Source of the DNA: Rhizobium sp. Q54
Lineage (GTDB): Bacteria; Bacteroidota; Bacteroidia; Flavobacteriales; Flavobacteriaceae
DNA: 64,000 nucleotides
Direction of reading: 5' to 3'
Assembly (NCBI GenBank): GCA_943328505.2
Contig: CALQAH020000001.1
Location: 124,001-188,000 of the forward strand
A model generated the notes under the pieces. That model saw only the letters and a list, made by a program, of their open reading frames with translations. It had not been told where the DNA came from and did no database searches. Shown in pieces: positions 36,213 to 43,616 of the stretch (within the stretch, counting starts at the first letter, position 1; each line of letters begins with the position of its first letter). The position numbers and the translations under genes were made by a program.

Positions 36213-37217
36213 TTATATAAAACTTCTATAAATAGTATTCCGTAACCCAATTTCAATCAATACTAAAATACCAGCAATCCATACAAATAAGCGATATTTT
36301 TCATCATAATCATAGAATTTTAATTCTTCTATTTCAGTGGTTTCTAGTTTGTTAATTTCTTTATAAATATTTTCTAGTTTACTATTGCTGCTGGCTCTGA
36401 AATATTTTCCGCCAGTGTTTCTAGCTATAGTTTGCAATAAATTCACGTCAATTTCAACAGGCATCATTCGAAATAAAAATCCGCCATTTGGAGCATAAGC
36501 ATAAGGAAACATTGCGTTACCATTGGTTCCAATTCCGATAGTATATACTTTAATACCATATTCTTTAGCAATTTGCGAAGCTGTTTCGGGCTCAATAAAT
36601 CCAGCATTGTTTACGCCATCTGTTAAAAGAATGATGATTTTACTTTTGGCTTTGCTGTCTTTCAATCTGTTCACAGCCGTTGTTAAACCCACGCCAATTC
36701 CAGTTCCGTCTTGCAAAACATTATCATATTTGATACTTCTAATGGCATCGGCAACAATGGCTTTGTCACTGGTAACAGGGGTTTTTGTATACGCTTCTGC
36801 AGCGTAAACAACAATTCCAATTCTGTCATTAGGTCTGCCTTCTACGAAATTAGAGGCTACTTCTTTCAAAGCCTCCATTCGGTTAGGTTTTAAATCTTTG
36901 GCCAACATACTTCCTGAAACATCAATTGCCATTACAATATCGATTCCTTTAGTGGATTTAGTTTGGCTACTGACATCCACTTTTCTTGGTCGTGCCATAG
37001 CAATGATTAATGCACTTAAAGCCAATATCCGTAGAGCAAAAAGCATTGGTTTTAATTTTGCTAACCATGATTTTTGAGTTTTGAAACCTTTTACAGAACT
37101 AATTTTTAAGGTTACAGAAGTTTGTTTTCGTTTCCAAATAAGCCATACAACTGCCAATGGTAGTAGTAAAAACAACCACAAAAACTCAGGATTTAAAAAT
37201 GAGACATCTTTCATCAT
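36213..37217 (-). CDS. batA: BatA: von Willebrand factor A membrane protein
   Basis: A 334-residue paralogue of BatB. TM segments lie near residues 10-26 and 58-78, a vWA domain at about 90-290 with intact MIDAS DVSGSML and KIIILLTDGVNNAGF, and a C-terminal TM near 310-328. It shares one base with the upstream BatD-like gene (TAATG), implying coupled translation, and is 6 bases from batB. BatA and BatB are usually adjacent and probably pair. The order identifies it as the canonical batA. Confidence 0.9.
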   Translation of the reverse strand: MMKDVSFLNPEFLWLFLLLPLAVVWLIWKRKQTSVTLKISSVKGFKTQKSWLAKLKPMLFALRILALSALIIAMARPRKVDVSSQTKSTKGIDIVMAIDVSGSMLAKDLKPNRMEALKEVASNFVEGRPNDRIGIVVYAAEAYTKTPVTSDKAIVADAIRSIKYDNVLQDGTGIGVGLTTAVNRLKDSKAKSKIIILLTDGVNNAGFIEPETASQIAKEYGIKVYTIGIGTNGNAMFPYAYAPNGGFLFRMMPVEIDVNLLQTIARNTGGKYFRASSNSKLENIYKEINKLETTEIEELKFYDYDEKYRLFVWIAGILVLIEIGLRNTIYRSFI

Positions 37218-38848
37218 TATTGTTGGTCATTTTTAAGTTCAATAGAATTGATAACTCGTTCAGCAATTTGACTGCCAAATTTATCATCTTCTTTATGCAT
37301 AATAGTAATTTGTTGTAAGCCACCATTCTGTCCAAAAACCAATAATTCATAATACATTTTGGTAGACTTGCCCCTGATTTTATCTATGACTGTCATTGTT
37401 CCATAGGCTTTTTTACCGGAAATACCATTTTGAGTATCGAAATCTTCTGTTTTGACAATTATGTTTATAGCGCCTTGTTTTTCGAAAAGCTGCAAGGATG
37501 TTTCAGCAACTTTATCCAATTCCAATTCGGATTCCTGCTTAAATTTTGTTGTGTTTAAAATAATATAGAAATCATCTAATATGCTTCCATACATAAAGGA
37601 TTCCATTTCTTTGATTAAAGCTGCGGTTTCTTTAGGCAATGTTTTTGTAACATCAATTCTTTTCAAAACTTTAGGGGTTTCTATTTTCACCCCAGGATTG
37701 CCATATTCACTATAAATCCATTCGCCTTCTACTAGATCTTTTGTCGGATGACCAATAAAAGTATCCTTTAAATAGTCATATCCTTTAAAGTAAGCGACAC
37801 CTCCTATAAACAGCATTAACATTCCTAAAATTATTCCAATAGTCGAAATAATTCGAACCCGTTTTTGTTTTTTTAATTTTCGCAAACGATCTAATTCTTT
37901 CTGTTGTTCGTTCCAAATACTCAATTCGTCATTTTCTTCTACAACCGTTGGAATGGATTTGTGTATGGTAATAATGGAATTGGAAATTCGTTTTTTATCT
38001 TCTTCCATTTCAAAATCGAGTGGTTTTATTTTGGCGAATTTCACTAAATCGGCTTGCATCAATACTTTCTCTAAATTGGAAACCGTTTCATTGGATAGTT
38101 TTAATTTTTTATGTTTTGCAGCATTTCTCAATCCGTCAATAAGTTCCGATGTAGTACTTTCCATTGCTGGAATATTTATTTCTTCTTCTATATAGTTTCG
38201 AGCAATTTCGGTAAGTTCAGAATAATAATTTTTAACTTCTCCTTTTTGCCAAAGTTCTTTGGTTTCTAGTTGTTGCAATAAACTAGTTGCTTTTTCAATG
38301 GGTGATTTGTAAACTACTTCTTCAACTTTTACTCGATTTTGTCTTTTTTTGATAAATCGGTAAACGAAAAATCCAATTATGGCAATCGCTAAAAGTAACA
38401 ATAAATATATCCACCAACTGCCCAAAGGACTATCAACTTGGGCGATGTCTTTGATGTCGTACATTTTTTGCTTCAATGTGTCAACAACAACTGCACTCAC
38501 TTCTACCTTAATACTATCTGATAAAATTGGTTTTCCGTTGATAAAAACTTTTAGACTTGGAATGGTATATTTCCCTGAATCGAATTGGGTCAATCCATAT
38601 TTTTTAATCAATTCATATCGATCATTTTTTTTAATCGTATCCATTTTATAGGATTGAATTACTTCTAAAGCACCAAAATTTTTAGCGTTTGGAAATTTTA
38701 CTTTAGACAAAGTATCGACTTCTGTTTTTAATGTCAATTGGAATTCGGCGCCAATTTTATTCTTCGTTTTATCAACTGAAGTCGTAACCTTTTGAGCAAA
38801 AACAGAGGTTGATAATAATATAAATAATATGTAAAGTTTATGCTTCAT
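37217..38848 (-). CDS. BatD-like/DUF4381-like membrane protein of the bat operon
   Basis: A 543-residue protein between the four-helix cassette and batA. A signal peptide (to about residue 18) is followed by a BatD-like beta domain (VTTSVDKTKNKIGAEFQLTLK), then a TM near residues 148-165. A cytoplasmic helical region resembling DUF4381 follows (EVKNYYSELTEIARNYIEEE), then a second TM near 335-352, and a C-terminal domain of about 170 residues of unrecognised fold. In flavobacterial bat operons a gene of this type stands between the DUF58 gene and batA. The function is unknown, but coupling to batA argues for membership of the Bat complex. Confidence 0.7.
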   Translation of the reverse strand: MKHKLYILFILLSTSVFAQKVTTSVDKTKNKIGAEFQLTLKTEVDTLSKVKFPNAKNFGALEVIQSYKMDTIKKNDRYELIKKYGLTQFDSGKYTIPSLKVFINGKPILSDSIKVEVSAVVVDTLKQKMYDIKDIAQVDSPLGSWWIYLLLLLAIAIIGFFVYRFIKKRQNRVKVEEVVYKSPIEKATSLLQQLETKELWQKGEVKNYYSELTEIARNYIEEEINIPAMESTTSELIDGLRNAAKHKKLKLSNETVSNLEKVLMQADLVKFAKIKPLDFEMEEDKKRISNSIITIHKSIPTVVEENDELSIWNEQQKELDRLRKLKKQKRVRIISTIGIILGMLMLFIGGVAYFKGYDYLKDTFIGHPTKDLVEGEWIYSEYGNPGVKIETPKVLKRIDVTKTLPKETAALIKEMESFMYGSILDDFYIILNTTKFKQESELELDKVAETSLQLFEKQGAINIIVKTEDFDTQNGISGKKAYGTMTVIDKIRGKSTKMYYELLVFGQNGGLQQITIMHKEDDKFGSQIAERVINSIELKNDQQ

Positions 38849-38856
38849 TTATTTTT

Positions 38857-38890
38857 GATTGAAGATTAACGATTTTTGATTTCAGAATTT
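38857..38890 (+). repeat. Left arm of the cassette inverted repeat
   Basis: Begins GATTGAAGATTAACG. It contains the four-helix gene's stop codon and last six codons on the minus strand (SEIKNR-stop). It differs from the right arm's complement at two positions only. Confidence 0.8.
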
Positions 38891-39237
38891 GACTTCGATG
38901 TCTTTATGCTAGAAACAAAAATGGATATTAATTCGTTAGCTTCCTTTTTTAATTGTATGATTGTTTGAATGTCTTTTGTCAAATTTGCTTTTTCAATTAT
39001 TTTTAAGCAGTTGAATGTTTCTCTTAACTCTTTCAGGCAAATCCCCATTTTGTGAATGAAATCTTTCTGACTCTCTGCGCTTTGTGCTTCTCCATAATTT
39101 AAAGCTGGTGAAGAAGATGAACGAATAATTTGAGATGCTAAATGATTTCCTGCATATGATTTTTCCATATTATTTGAAAACAATATTGTTTGCGCTGCAA
39201 AATCAATTAATCTTTCTTCTAATATTTGTTTATTCAT
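38866..39237 (-). CDS. Four-helix-bundle protein (S23/IVP family)
   Basis: A 123-residue all-helical protein of the 23S rRNA-intervening-sequence (S23/IVP) family, related in fold to the Avd proteins of diversity-generating retroelements. Family hallmarks are an early hydrophobic helix (LIDFAAQTILFSNN), the HLASQIIRSSSSPALNYGEAQSAES block in the middle, and the LKELRETFNCLKIIEKANL helix. The basic residues could bind RNA. It sits inside the bat operon, in the same direction, and has nothing to do with Bat functions by sequence. The gene's last codons (SEIKNR) lie in the left arm of the inverted repeat. No reverse transcriptase or variable repeat is nearby. Confidence 0.85.
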   Translation of the reverse strand: MNKQILEERLIDFAAQTILFSNNMEKSYAGNHLASQIIRSSSSPALNYGEAQSAESQKDFIHKMGICLKELRETFNCLKIIEKANLTKDIQTIIQLKKEANELISIFVSSIKTSKSNSEIKNR

Positions 39238-39251
39238 TCCTGTATTTTTAT

Positions 39252-39285
39252 AAAATCTGAAATCAAAAATCGTTAATCTACAATC
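39252..39285 (-). repeat. Right arm of the cassette inverted repeat
   Basis: Starts 15 bases upstream of the four-helix ATG, in the DUF58/four-helix spacer. It matches the reverse complement of the left arm at 32 of 34 positions. The two mismatches are A/T substitutions near the ends. Confidence 0.8.
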
Positions 39286-39293
39286 CTCAATCT

Positions 39294-40160
39294 TTATCGT
39301 GATTTAAAGTAGCTTAATAATTTTGTAACATAACTTTCGTCAACACGCGTGTTCACAAAACCTGAACCACATTTTGAAAAAATATCCTTAAAATAATTTA
39401 CCTTTTCGTGATAGTGTTTCTCATAACTCATTCTCGCTTTTTTAGAACCTGTATTGACAACCAATATCTCACCTGTTTCAGCATCTTCCATTTCAACCAT
39501 TCCAATGTTTGGCATTTTCTCTTCACGAATATCGTACACACGAATTCCGGTTAAGTCATGTTTTTTAGAAGCAATCTTCAGTGTTTTTTCATAATCATCT
39601 TCTACGATAAAATCAGAAATTACAAATACAATTGCTTTCTTTTTTTGGGTTCCCGATAAAAACTTCAGGGCTTGCGATAAATCGGACTTGTTACTTTTGG
39701 GTTGAAACTCAATCAATTCACGAATGATTCGCAACACATGTGACTTTCCTTTTTTTGGAGGAATGTACAATTCGATTTGGTCTGAAAATAAAATTAAGCC
39801 AATTTTATCATTGTTTTGTGTTGCCGAAAAAGCCATAGTTGCGGCAATTTCAGTAACAATTTCACTTTTTAATTGATTTTTTGTGCCAAAACTTTCTGAA
39901 CCCGATATGTCAACCATTAAAATCATAGTTAATTCACGTTCTTCTTCAAAAACTTTTACGTGGGCTTCATTGTAGCGTGCGGTTACATTCCAATCGATGG
40001 CTCTAATATCGTCACCATATTGGTATTGTCGCACTTCAGAGAAAGTCATTCCACGCCCTTTAAAGGACGTGTGGTATTCGCCCGAAAAGATATGATCACT
40101 CAACCTTCGGGTTTTGATTTCTATTTTACGAACTTTTTTGAGTAGGTCTTTTGTCTCCAT
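39294..40160 (-). CDS. DUF58 family protein of the bat operon
   Basis: A 288-residue soluble protein of the DUF58 family (related to vWA domains). The N-terminal HTSFKGRGMTFSEVRQYQYGDDIRAIDWNVTARY block, seen at about residues 27-62, is the family signature. A vWA-like part follows with MILMVDISGSESFGT, holding a DxSxS MIDAS-like motif. DUF58 genes always accompany MoxR ATPases. It lies 81 bases after moxR; the spacer is filled by a nested palindrome. It is probably cytoplasmic and may link MoxR to the membrane vWA proteins BatA and BatB. Confidence 0.9.
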   Translation of the reverse strand: METKDLLKKVRKIEIKTRRLSDHIFSGEYHTSFKGRGMTFSEVRQYQYGDDIRAIDWNVTARYNEAHVKVFEEERELTMILMVDISGSESFGTKNQLKSEIVTEIAATMAFSATQNNDKIGLILFSDQIELYIPPKKGKSHVLRIIRELIEFQPKSNKSDLSQALKFLSGTQKKKAIVFVISDFIVEDDYEKTLKIASKKHDLTGIRVYDIREEKMPNIGMVEMEDAETGEILVVNTGSKKARMSYEKHYHEKVNYFKDIFSKCGSGFVNTRVDESYVTKLLSYFKSR

Positions 40161-40163
40161 CTT

Positions 40164-40241
40164 TTTCAGATTGCAGAATGCAGAACGCAGATTTCAGAAG
40201 TTTTTGACTGCCTTCTATAATCTGCCTAATGCTATCTGAAA
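40164..40241. repeat. Nested imperfect palindrome filling the moxR/DUF58 spacer
   Basis: Outer arms 40164-40175 and 40230-40241 match at 11 of 12 positions (TTTCAGATTGCA type). Inner arms 40187-40200 and 40212-40225 match at 12 of 14. Between are tandem words CAGAATG, CAGAACG and CAGATTT. The element ends exactly at the moxR stop codon and fills the spacer. Confidence 0.65.
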
Positions 40242-41252
40242 TTAAGGTACTTCTATCTCGTTTATGATTTTGTTGATAATGTCAACTGAAGTAATGTTTT
40301 CTGCTTCGGCTTCATAAGTGATTCCAATTCTGTGACGCAATACATCATGTACCACAGCACGAACATCTTCAGGAATTACATAACCACGACGTTTGATAAA
40401 AGCATAACATTTAGCAGCATTAGCCAAGTTAATACTTCCACGAGGAGAAGCGCCAAAACTTATCAATGGTTTTAAACTTTCAAGTTTATATTTTTCTGGG
40501 AAACGCGTAGCGAAAACAATATCTAAAATATATTTTTCAATTTTTTCGTCCATATACACCTCACGAACCGCTTCTTGAGCTCTTAAAATTTGCTCCACAG
40601 AAACAACAGGATTTACTTTTTCGTAGGTACCAGATAAGTTTTGACGAATAACCATTCGTTCTTCGTCCATTTTTGGATAATCGATAACGGTTTTTAGCAT
40701 AAAACGATCGACTTGAGCTTCCGGTAATGGATACGTTCCTTCTTGCTCGATAGGATTTTGAGTGGCTAAAACCAAAAATGGTCGGTCTAATTTAAAAGTA
40801 GTATCACCAATAGTAACTTGTTTTTCCTGCATGGCTTCTAATAAAGCGGATTGCACTTTAGCGGGTGCTCTGTTAATCTCATCTGCTAATACGAAGTTTG
40901 CGAAAATAGGTCCTTTTTTTATAGAGAACTCGTTAGCTTTAATATTGTAAATCATGGTTCCAACAACGTCGGCTGGTAATAAATCGGGTGTAAATTGGAT
41001 TCGGCTAAAACTGCCATGAACGGCTTGTGATAGTGTATTGATGGCTAAGGTTTTTGCCAAACCTGGAACTCCTTCCAAAAGGATATGTCCTTGGCCTAAA
41101 AGTCCAATTAATAATCTTTCAATCATGTGCTTTTGACCTACAATGACTTTGTTCATCTCCATTGTCAACAAATCAATAAAGGCACTTTCTCTTTCAATTT
41201 TTTCATTGATTGCTCTAATGTCTAAAGCGGCAACATTTTCTTCCATTTCCAT
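40242..41252 (-). CDS. MoxR-family AAA+ ATPase, first gene of the bat operon
   Basis: A 336-residue MoxR ATPase. Walker A is LEGVPGLAKT near residues 57-66, Walker B is FVLADEINRAP near 120-130, and sensor 1 is LVLATQNPIEQEGTYPLPEAQ. The C-terminal lid domain carries GASPRGSINLANAAKCYA. MoxR ATPases are chaperone-like and act with vWA proteins; here those are DUF58, BatA and BatB downstream. The 255-base upstream region presumably holds the operon promoter, but I found no good -7 match there. Confidence 0.92.
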   Translation of the reverse strand: MEMEENVAALDIRAINEKIERESAFIDLLTMEMNKVIVGQKHMIERLLIGLLGQGHILLEGVPGLAKTLAINTLSQAVHGSFSRIQFTPDLLPADVVGTMIYNIKANEFSIKKGPIFANFVLADEINRAPAKVQSALLEAMQEKQVTIGDTTFKLDRPFLVLATQNPIEQEGTYPLPEAQVDRFMLKTVIDYPKMDEERMVIRQNLSGTYEKVNPVVSVEQILRAQEAVREVYMDEKIEKYILDIVFATRFPEKYKLESLKPLISFGASPRGSINLANAAKCYAFIKRRGYVIPEDVRAVVHDVLRHRIGITYEAEAENITSVDIINKIINEIEVP

Positions 41253-41507
41253 ATTTTTATAACTGTAAATTTGGTTTAAAATTTTAACATTTCAAAAGTG
41301 AAAATAAAAACAGAAAAGAGATGTTAAGATTCCGTTAAAACTTTTATAAAACCCTTATTTTTAAGCATGATTTATGATATTGTTTTGTTATTTTTAAGGT
41401 TTGAAATAAATTACTATGAAATCGCCTTAATACAAGTTTACTTGAGCAAGTACCAATAAATAAAAAGCGATACCCTATATGACCACTAACAAATAAATTT
41501 TACTTAT
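41253..41507. other. Divergent spacer between moxR and the aldo/keto reductase
   Basis: A 255-base AT-rich divergent spacer. It must hold the bat operon promoter and probably that of the reductase gene, but no exact TAnnTTTG element was found in suitable positions on either strand. No small ORF, RNA structure or repeat of note was seen. Confidence 0.4.
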
Positions 41508-42374
41508 ATGAAAACATCTCTTTCACCTATTGTTGCTGGAACTATGAATTGGGGAGTATGGGACAAAAAGCTCACCACATCAGAAATGGTGCATTTAATG
41601 AATATTTGTATTGAAAACAAAGTCACCACTTTTGATCACGCAGATATTTATGGAGGTTACACCACTGAAGCGCAGTTTGGAAAAGCATTTGCCGAGAGTA
41701 AAATTCCTAGAGAGAAAATACAATTAATTTCAAAATGTGGTATCCAACTTGCTGAATCTAGAAACAACACAATCAAACATTATGATTATTCAAAAGAATA
41801 CATTATTTGGTCTGTTGAAAATTCATTAAAAAATTTACAAGCGGATTATCTGGATGTATTGCTTTTACACCGTCCAAGTCCATTAATGAAAGCGGATGAA
41901 ATTGCAGAAGCTGTTGCCAAACTAAAATCAGAAGGGAAAATTATAGACTTTGGTGTTTCTAATTTTACAGCTTCACAAACGGAACTTATGCAACAAAAAA
42001 CTGAAATTAATTACAACCAAATACAGTTTTCAGCCACACATCATCAAGCCATGTTGGATGGGAGTTTGGATTATATGCAGTTGCACAACATTAGGCCTAT
42101 GTCTTGGAATCCATTGGGAACCGTTTTTAGAGATGATATTGAACAAACAAGAAGGCTTAAAATTTTATTGGGAAAATTGGTTGAAAAATACCATATGGGT
42201 TCGGATACCCTTTTATTAGCTTGGATTTTAAAACATCCGTCTAAAGTAATTCCAGTTGCAGGAACCGTCAACATTGCTAGGATACAATTGCTTATGAAAG
42301 CGACGGAATTGGAATTAGAAATGGAAGATTGGTTTGCTATTTGGACAGAGAGTATGGGGAATAAAGTACCGTAA
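41508..42374 (+). CDS. Aldo/keto reductase
   Basis: A 288-residue (beta/alpha)8-barrel NADPH-dependent oxidoreductase, closest in pattern to the E. coli YdhF group. The catalytic tetrad is visible: Asp and Tyr in TTFDHADIYGGY (about residues 40-51), Lys in QLISKCGIQ (near 77), and His in DVLLLHRPSPL (near 125). The substrate-pocket FGVSNFTASQ and the cofactor-binding RPMSWNPLGT and PVAGTVNIARI blocks are present. The physiological substrate is unknown. It is followed by a repeat-filled spacer and an AlbA_2 gene. Confidence 0.9.
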   Translation: MKTSLSPIVAGTMNWGVWDKKLTTSEMVHLMNICIENKVTTFDHADIYGGYTTEAQFGKAFAESKIPREKIQLISKCGIQLAESRNNTIKHYDYSKEYIIWSVENSLKNLQADYLDVLLLHRPSPLMKADEIAEAVAKLKSEGKIIDFGVSNFTASQTELMQQKTEINYNQIQFSATHHQAMLDGSLDYMQLHNIRPMSWNPLGTVFRDDIEQTRRLKILLGKLVEKYHMGSDTLLLAWILKHPSKVIPVAGTVNIARIQLLMKATELELEMEDWFAIWTESMGNKVP

Positions 42375-42403
42375 CGATTGCAGAGTGTTGATTAACAATT
42401 GAA

Positions 42404-42434
42404 GATTTTTGAATCAAATCTGTAATCAAAAATC
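42404..42434. repeat. Hairpin in the AKR/AlbA_2 spacer
   Basis: GATTTTTGA (42404-42412) and TCAAAAATC (42426-42434) are perfect 9-bp inverted repeats. A GATTAAC word precedes. With the arm copy at 42415-42448 it makes an ORF-less palindrome of the same word composition as the cassette arms. Confidence 0.6.
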
Positions 42435-42448
42435 GTTATTCTTAAATC
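42415..42448 (+). repeat. Third copy of the cassette arm, without an ORF
   Basis: Aligned to the right arm at 39252-39285 it matches at 29 of 34 positions, sharing AATCAAAAATCGTTA exactly. It lies in the 83-base spacer between two tandem genes about 3.1 kb away from the cassette. Confidence 0.7.
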
Positions 42449-42457
42449 AAAAATCAA

Positions 42458-43609
42458 ATGATAAACAAACGTCTTTTAATCAAAAACCTACTTGCTCACA
42501 ATGATGAGTGTAGTTTTTATGATAAAAAGCGTCAGTTAAATTTGCATACTCGTGAAGGGAAAGCCAAGTTTTTAAAACATATTTGTGCCTTGTCTAATTC
42601 TAATCCTTCTAATAATTCTTTTATTGTTGTAGGTGTAGAAGATCAGGATAATGAGATTGTTGGAGATGATTTTTTCGACGATAGTCACATTCAGAATTTG
42701 GTGAATGCTTTCTTGGAAAACCCGCCAAAAATACAATATGAGAATGTGCCTTTTCCTAATCTCCCTAAAGATAGAGTAGTTGGATTGGTAACGATAAAAC
42801 CCAAATCGAAGACTTCTTTTTTCAAAAAAAACATTCATACTATTTTTGCTAATACTGTTTTTGTGCGTCGAGGAAGTAATTCTACACCTACCGAGGATAA
42901 AATTCCTTATTCAAAACAAAACATTGAAACGGTTATAAGTATTGAAAATAGTTCGAGAAATAGTATAGCGCACACACTAGATGGCGTAATGGATTTTGTC
43001 AATATAAGTCATGGCGATTTGACTTCTCAATACAAAGTTTTTAAAGAACTTTTTGTGATTTGTTGGGCAGGAATTCCTAAAAAAATTAGAGGAATTAATT
43101 ACCTTTCCCGTGTTGATATTGAGCTAATCAACGAGCAAGTAAAATTGTTTTATTCTGCCCAAGATGTGGTAACCATAACCTATGATGAAAATATTTTTAT
43201 TATTACCGAGTTTGTTTCTCTTGGATTGAATGATAAAACGAGTTATTATCCGTTGGAGCAACAAAAAATTTCTTTTTTTGACAATGGTTACTATAAAATA
43301 GAAAATGAAATGCTCTTTGAACCACCAATTTATAACAAGAAAATGTTGTATCATATATATAATACCAACCTATCATTGATTGATAAACTTCAAAAAGGAG
43401 TAACCATTTCGGAACGAGAAATCAAAGATATCGAGAACATTCCTTGTACATTAATGATTTGTTTTTTGAATGGTTTTGAAGATGCCAAACAAAAACTTAT
43501 TGAAGCCAAACCTTTTCTAAAAGCTCAAAAAAACAAGGTTGTTTATATAAATTTTAAAGAAGTAATGCGGATTTTAAGGAAGATGAAATATGATAAAATC
43601 GGAGATTAA
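42458..43609 (+). CDS. AlbA_2 (Schlafen-like) domain protein
   Basis: A 383-residue protein with an N-terminal AlbA_2/Schlafen-type domain at about residues 1-160. NNSFIVVGVEDQDNEIVGDDF is the characteristic Gly-containing strand, and IFANTVFVRRGSNSTPTEDKI resembles the terminal block of the domain. The rest, about 220 residues, is of no recognised family. In Bacteroidota such proteins are often annotated as ATP-binding or putative transcriptional regulators. No other helicase or defence gene is adjacent, so a defence role is not supported here. It is convergent with the LytTR gene after 7 bases. Confidence 0.65.
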   Translation: MINKRLLIKNLLAHNDECSFYDKKRQLNLHTREGKAKFLKHICALSNSNPSNNSFIVVGVEDQDNEIVGDDFFDDSHIQNLVNAFLENPPKIQYENVPFPNLPKDRVVGLVTIKPKSKTSFFKKNIHTIFANTVFVRRGSNSTPTEDKIPYSKQNIETVISIENSSRNSIAHTLDGVMDFVNISHGDLTSQYKVFKELFVICWAGIPKKIRGINYLSRVDIELINEQVKLFYSAQDVVTITYDENIFIITEFVSLGLNDKTSYYPLEQQKISFFDNGYYKIENEMLFEPPIYNKKMLYHIYNTNLSLIDKLQKGVTISEREIKDIENIPCTLMICFLNGFEDAKQKLIEAKPFLKAQKNKVVYINFKEVMRILRKMKYDKIGD

Positions 43610-43616
43610 TTTATTG

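Larger units (their letters stand above)
38857..39285 (-). mobile_element. Putative IVS-like cassette: four-helix-bundle ORF bounded by 34-bp inverted repeats
   Basis: Arms at 38857-38890 and 39252-39285 are inverted repeats matching at 32 of 34 positions, with a perfect central block containing AATCAAAAATCGTTA. They enclose a single S23/IVP-type gene and occupy almost all of the space between the DUF58 and BatD-like genes. On the bat transcript the arms would pair into a 34-bp stem with the ORF in the loop, as in ORF-bearing 23S rRNA intervening sequences. No transposase and no convincing target duplication was seen. That it is a mobile cassette is inference. Confidence 0.6.

Noticed and set aside
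38857..39285. Diversity-generating retroelement (Avd-like four-helix protein)
   Set aside because: No reverse transcriptase, template repeat or variable repeat is present within the window.
38849..39293. Insertion sequence with target-site duplication
   Set aside because: No transposase is encoded and the bases outside the arms show no convincing direct repeat, so a standard IS is not supported.
42458..43609. Anti-phage defence gene
   Set aside because: The AlbA_2 domain alone is not specific to defence and no partner gene or island features surround it.
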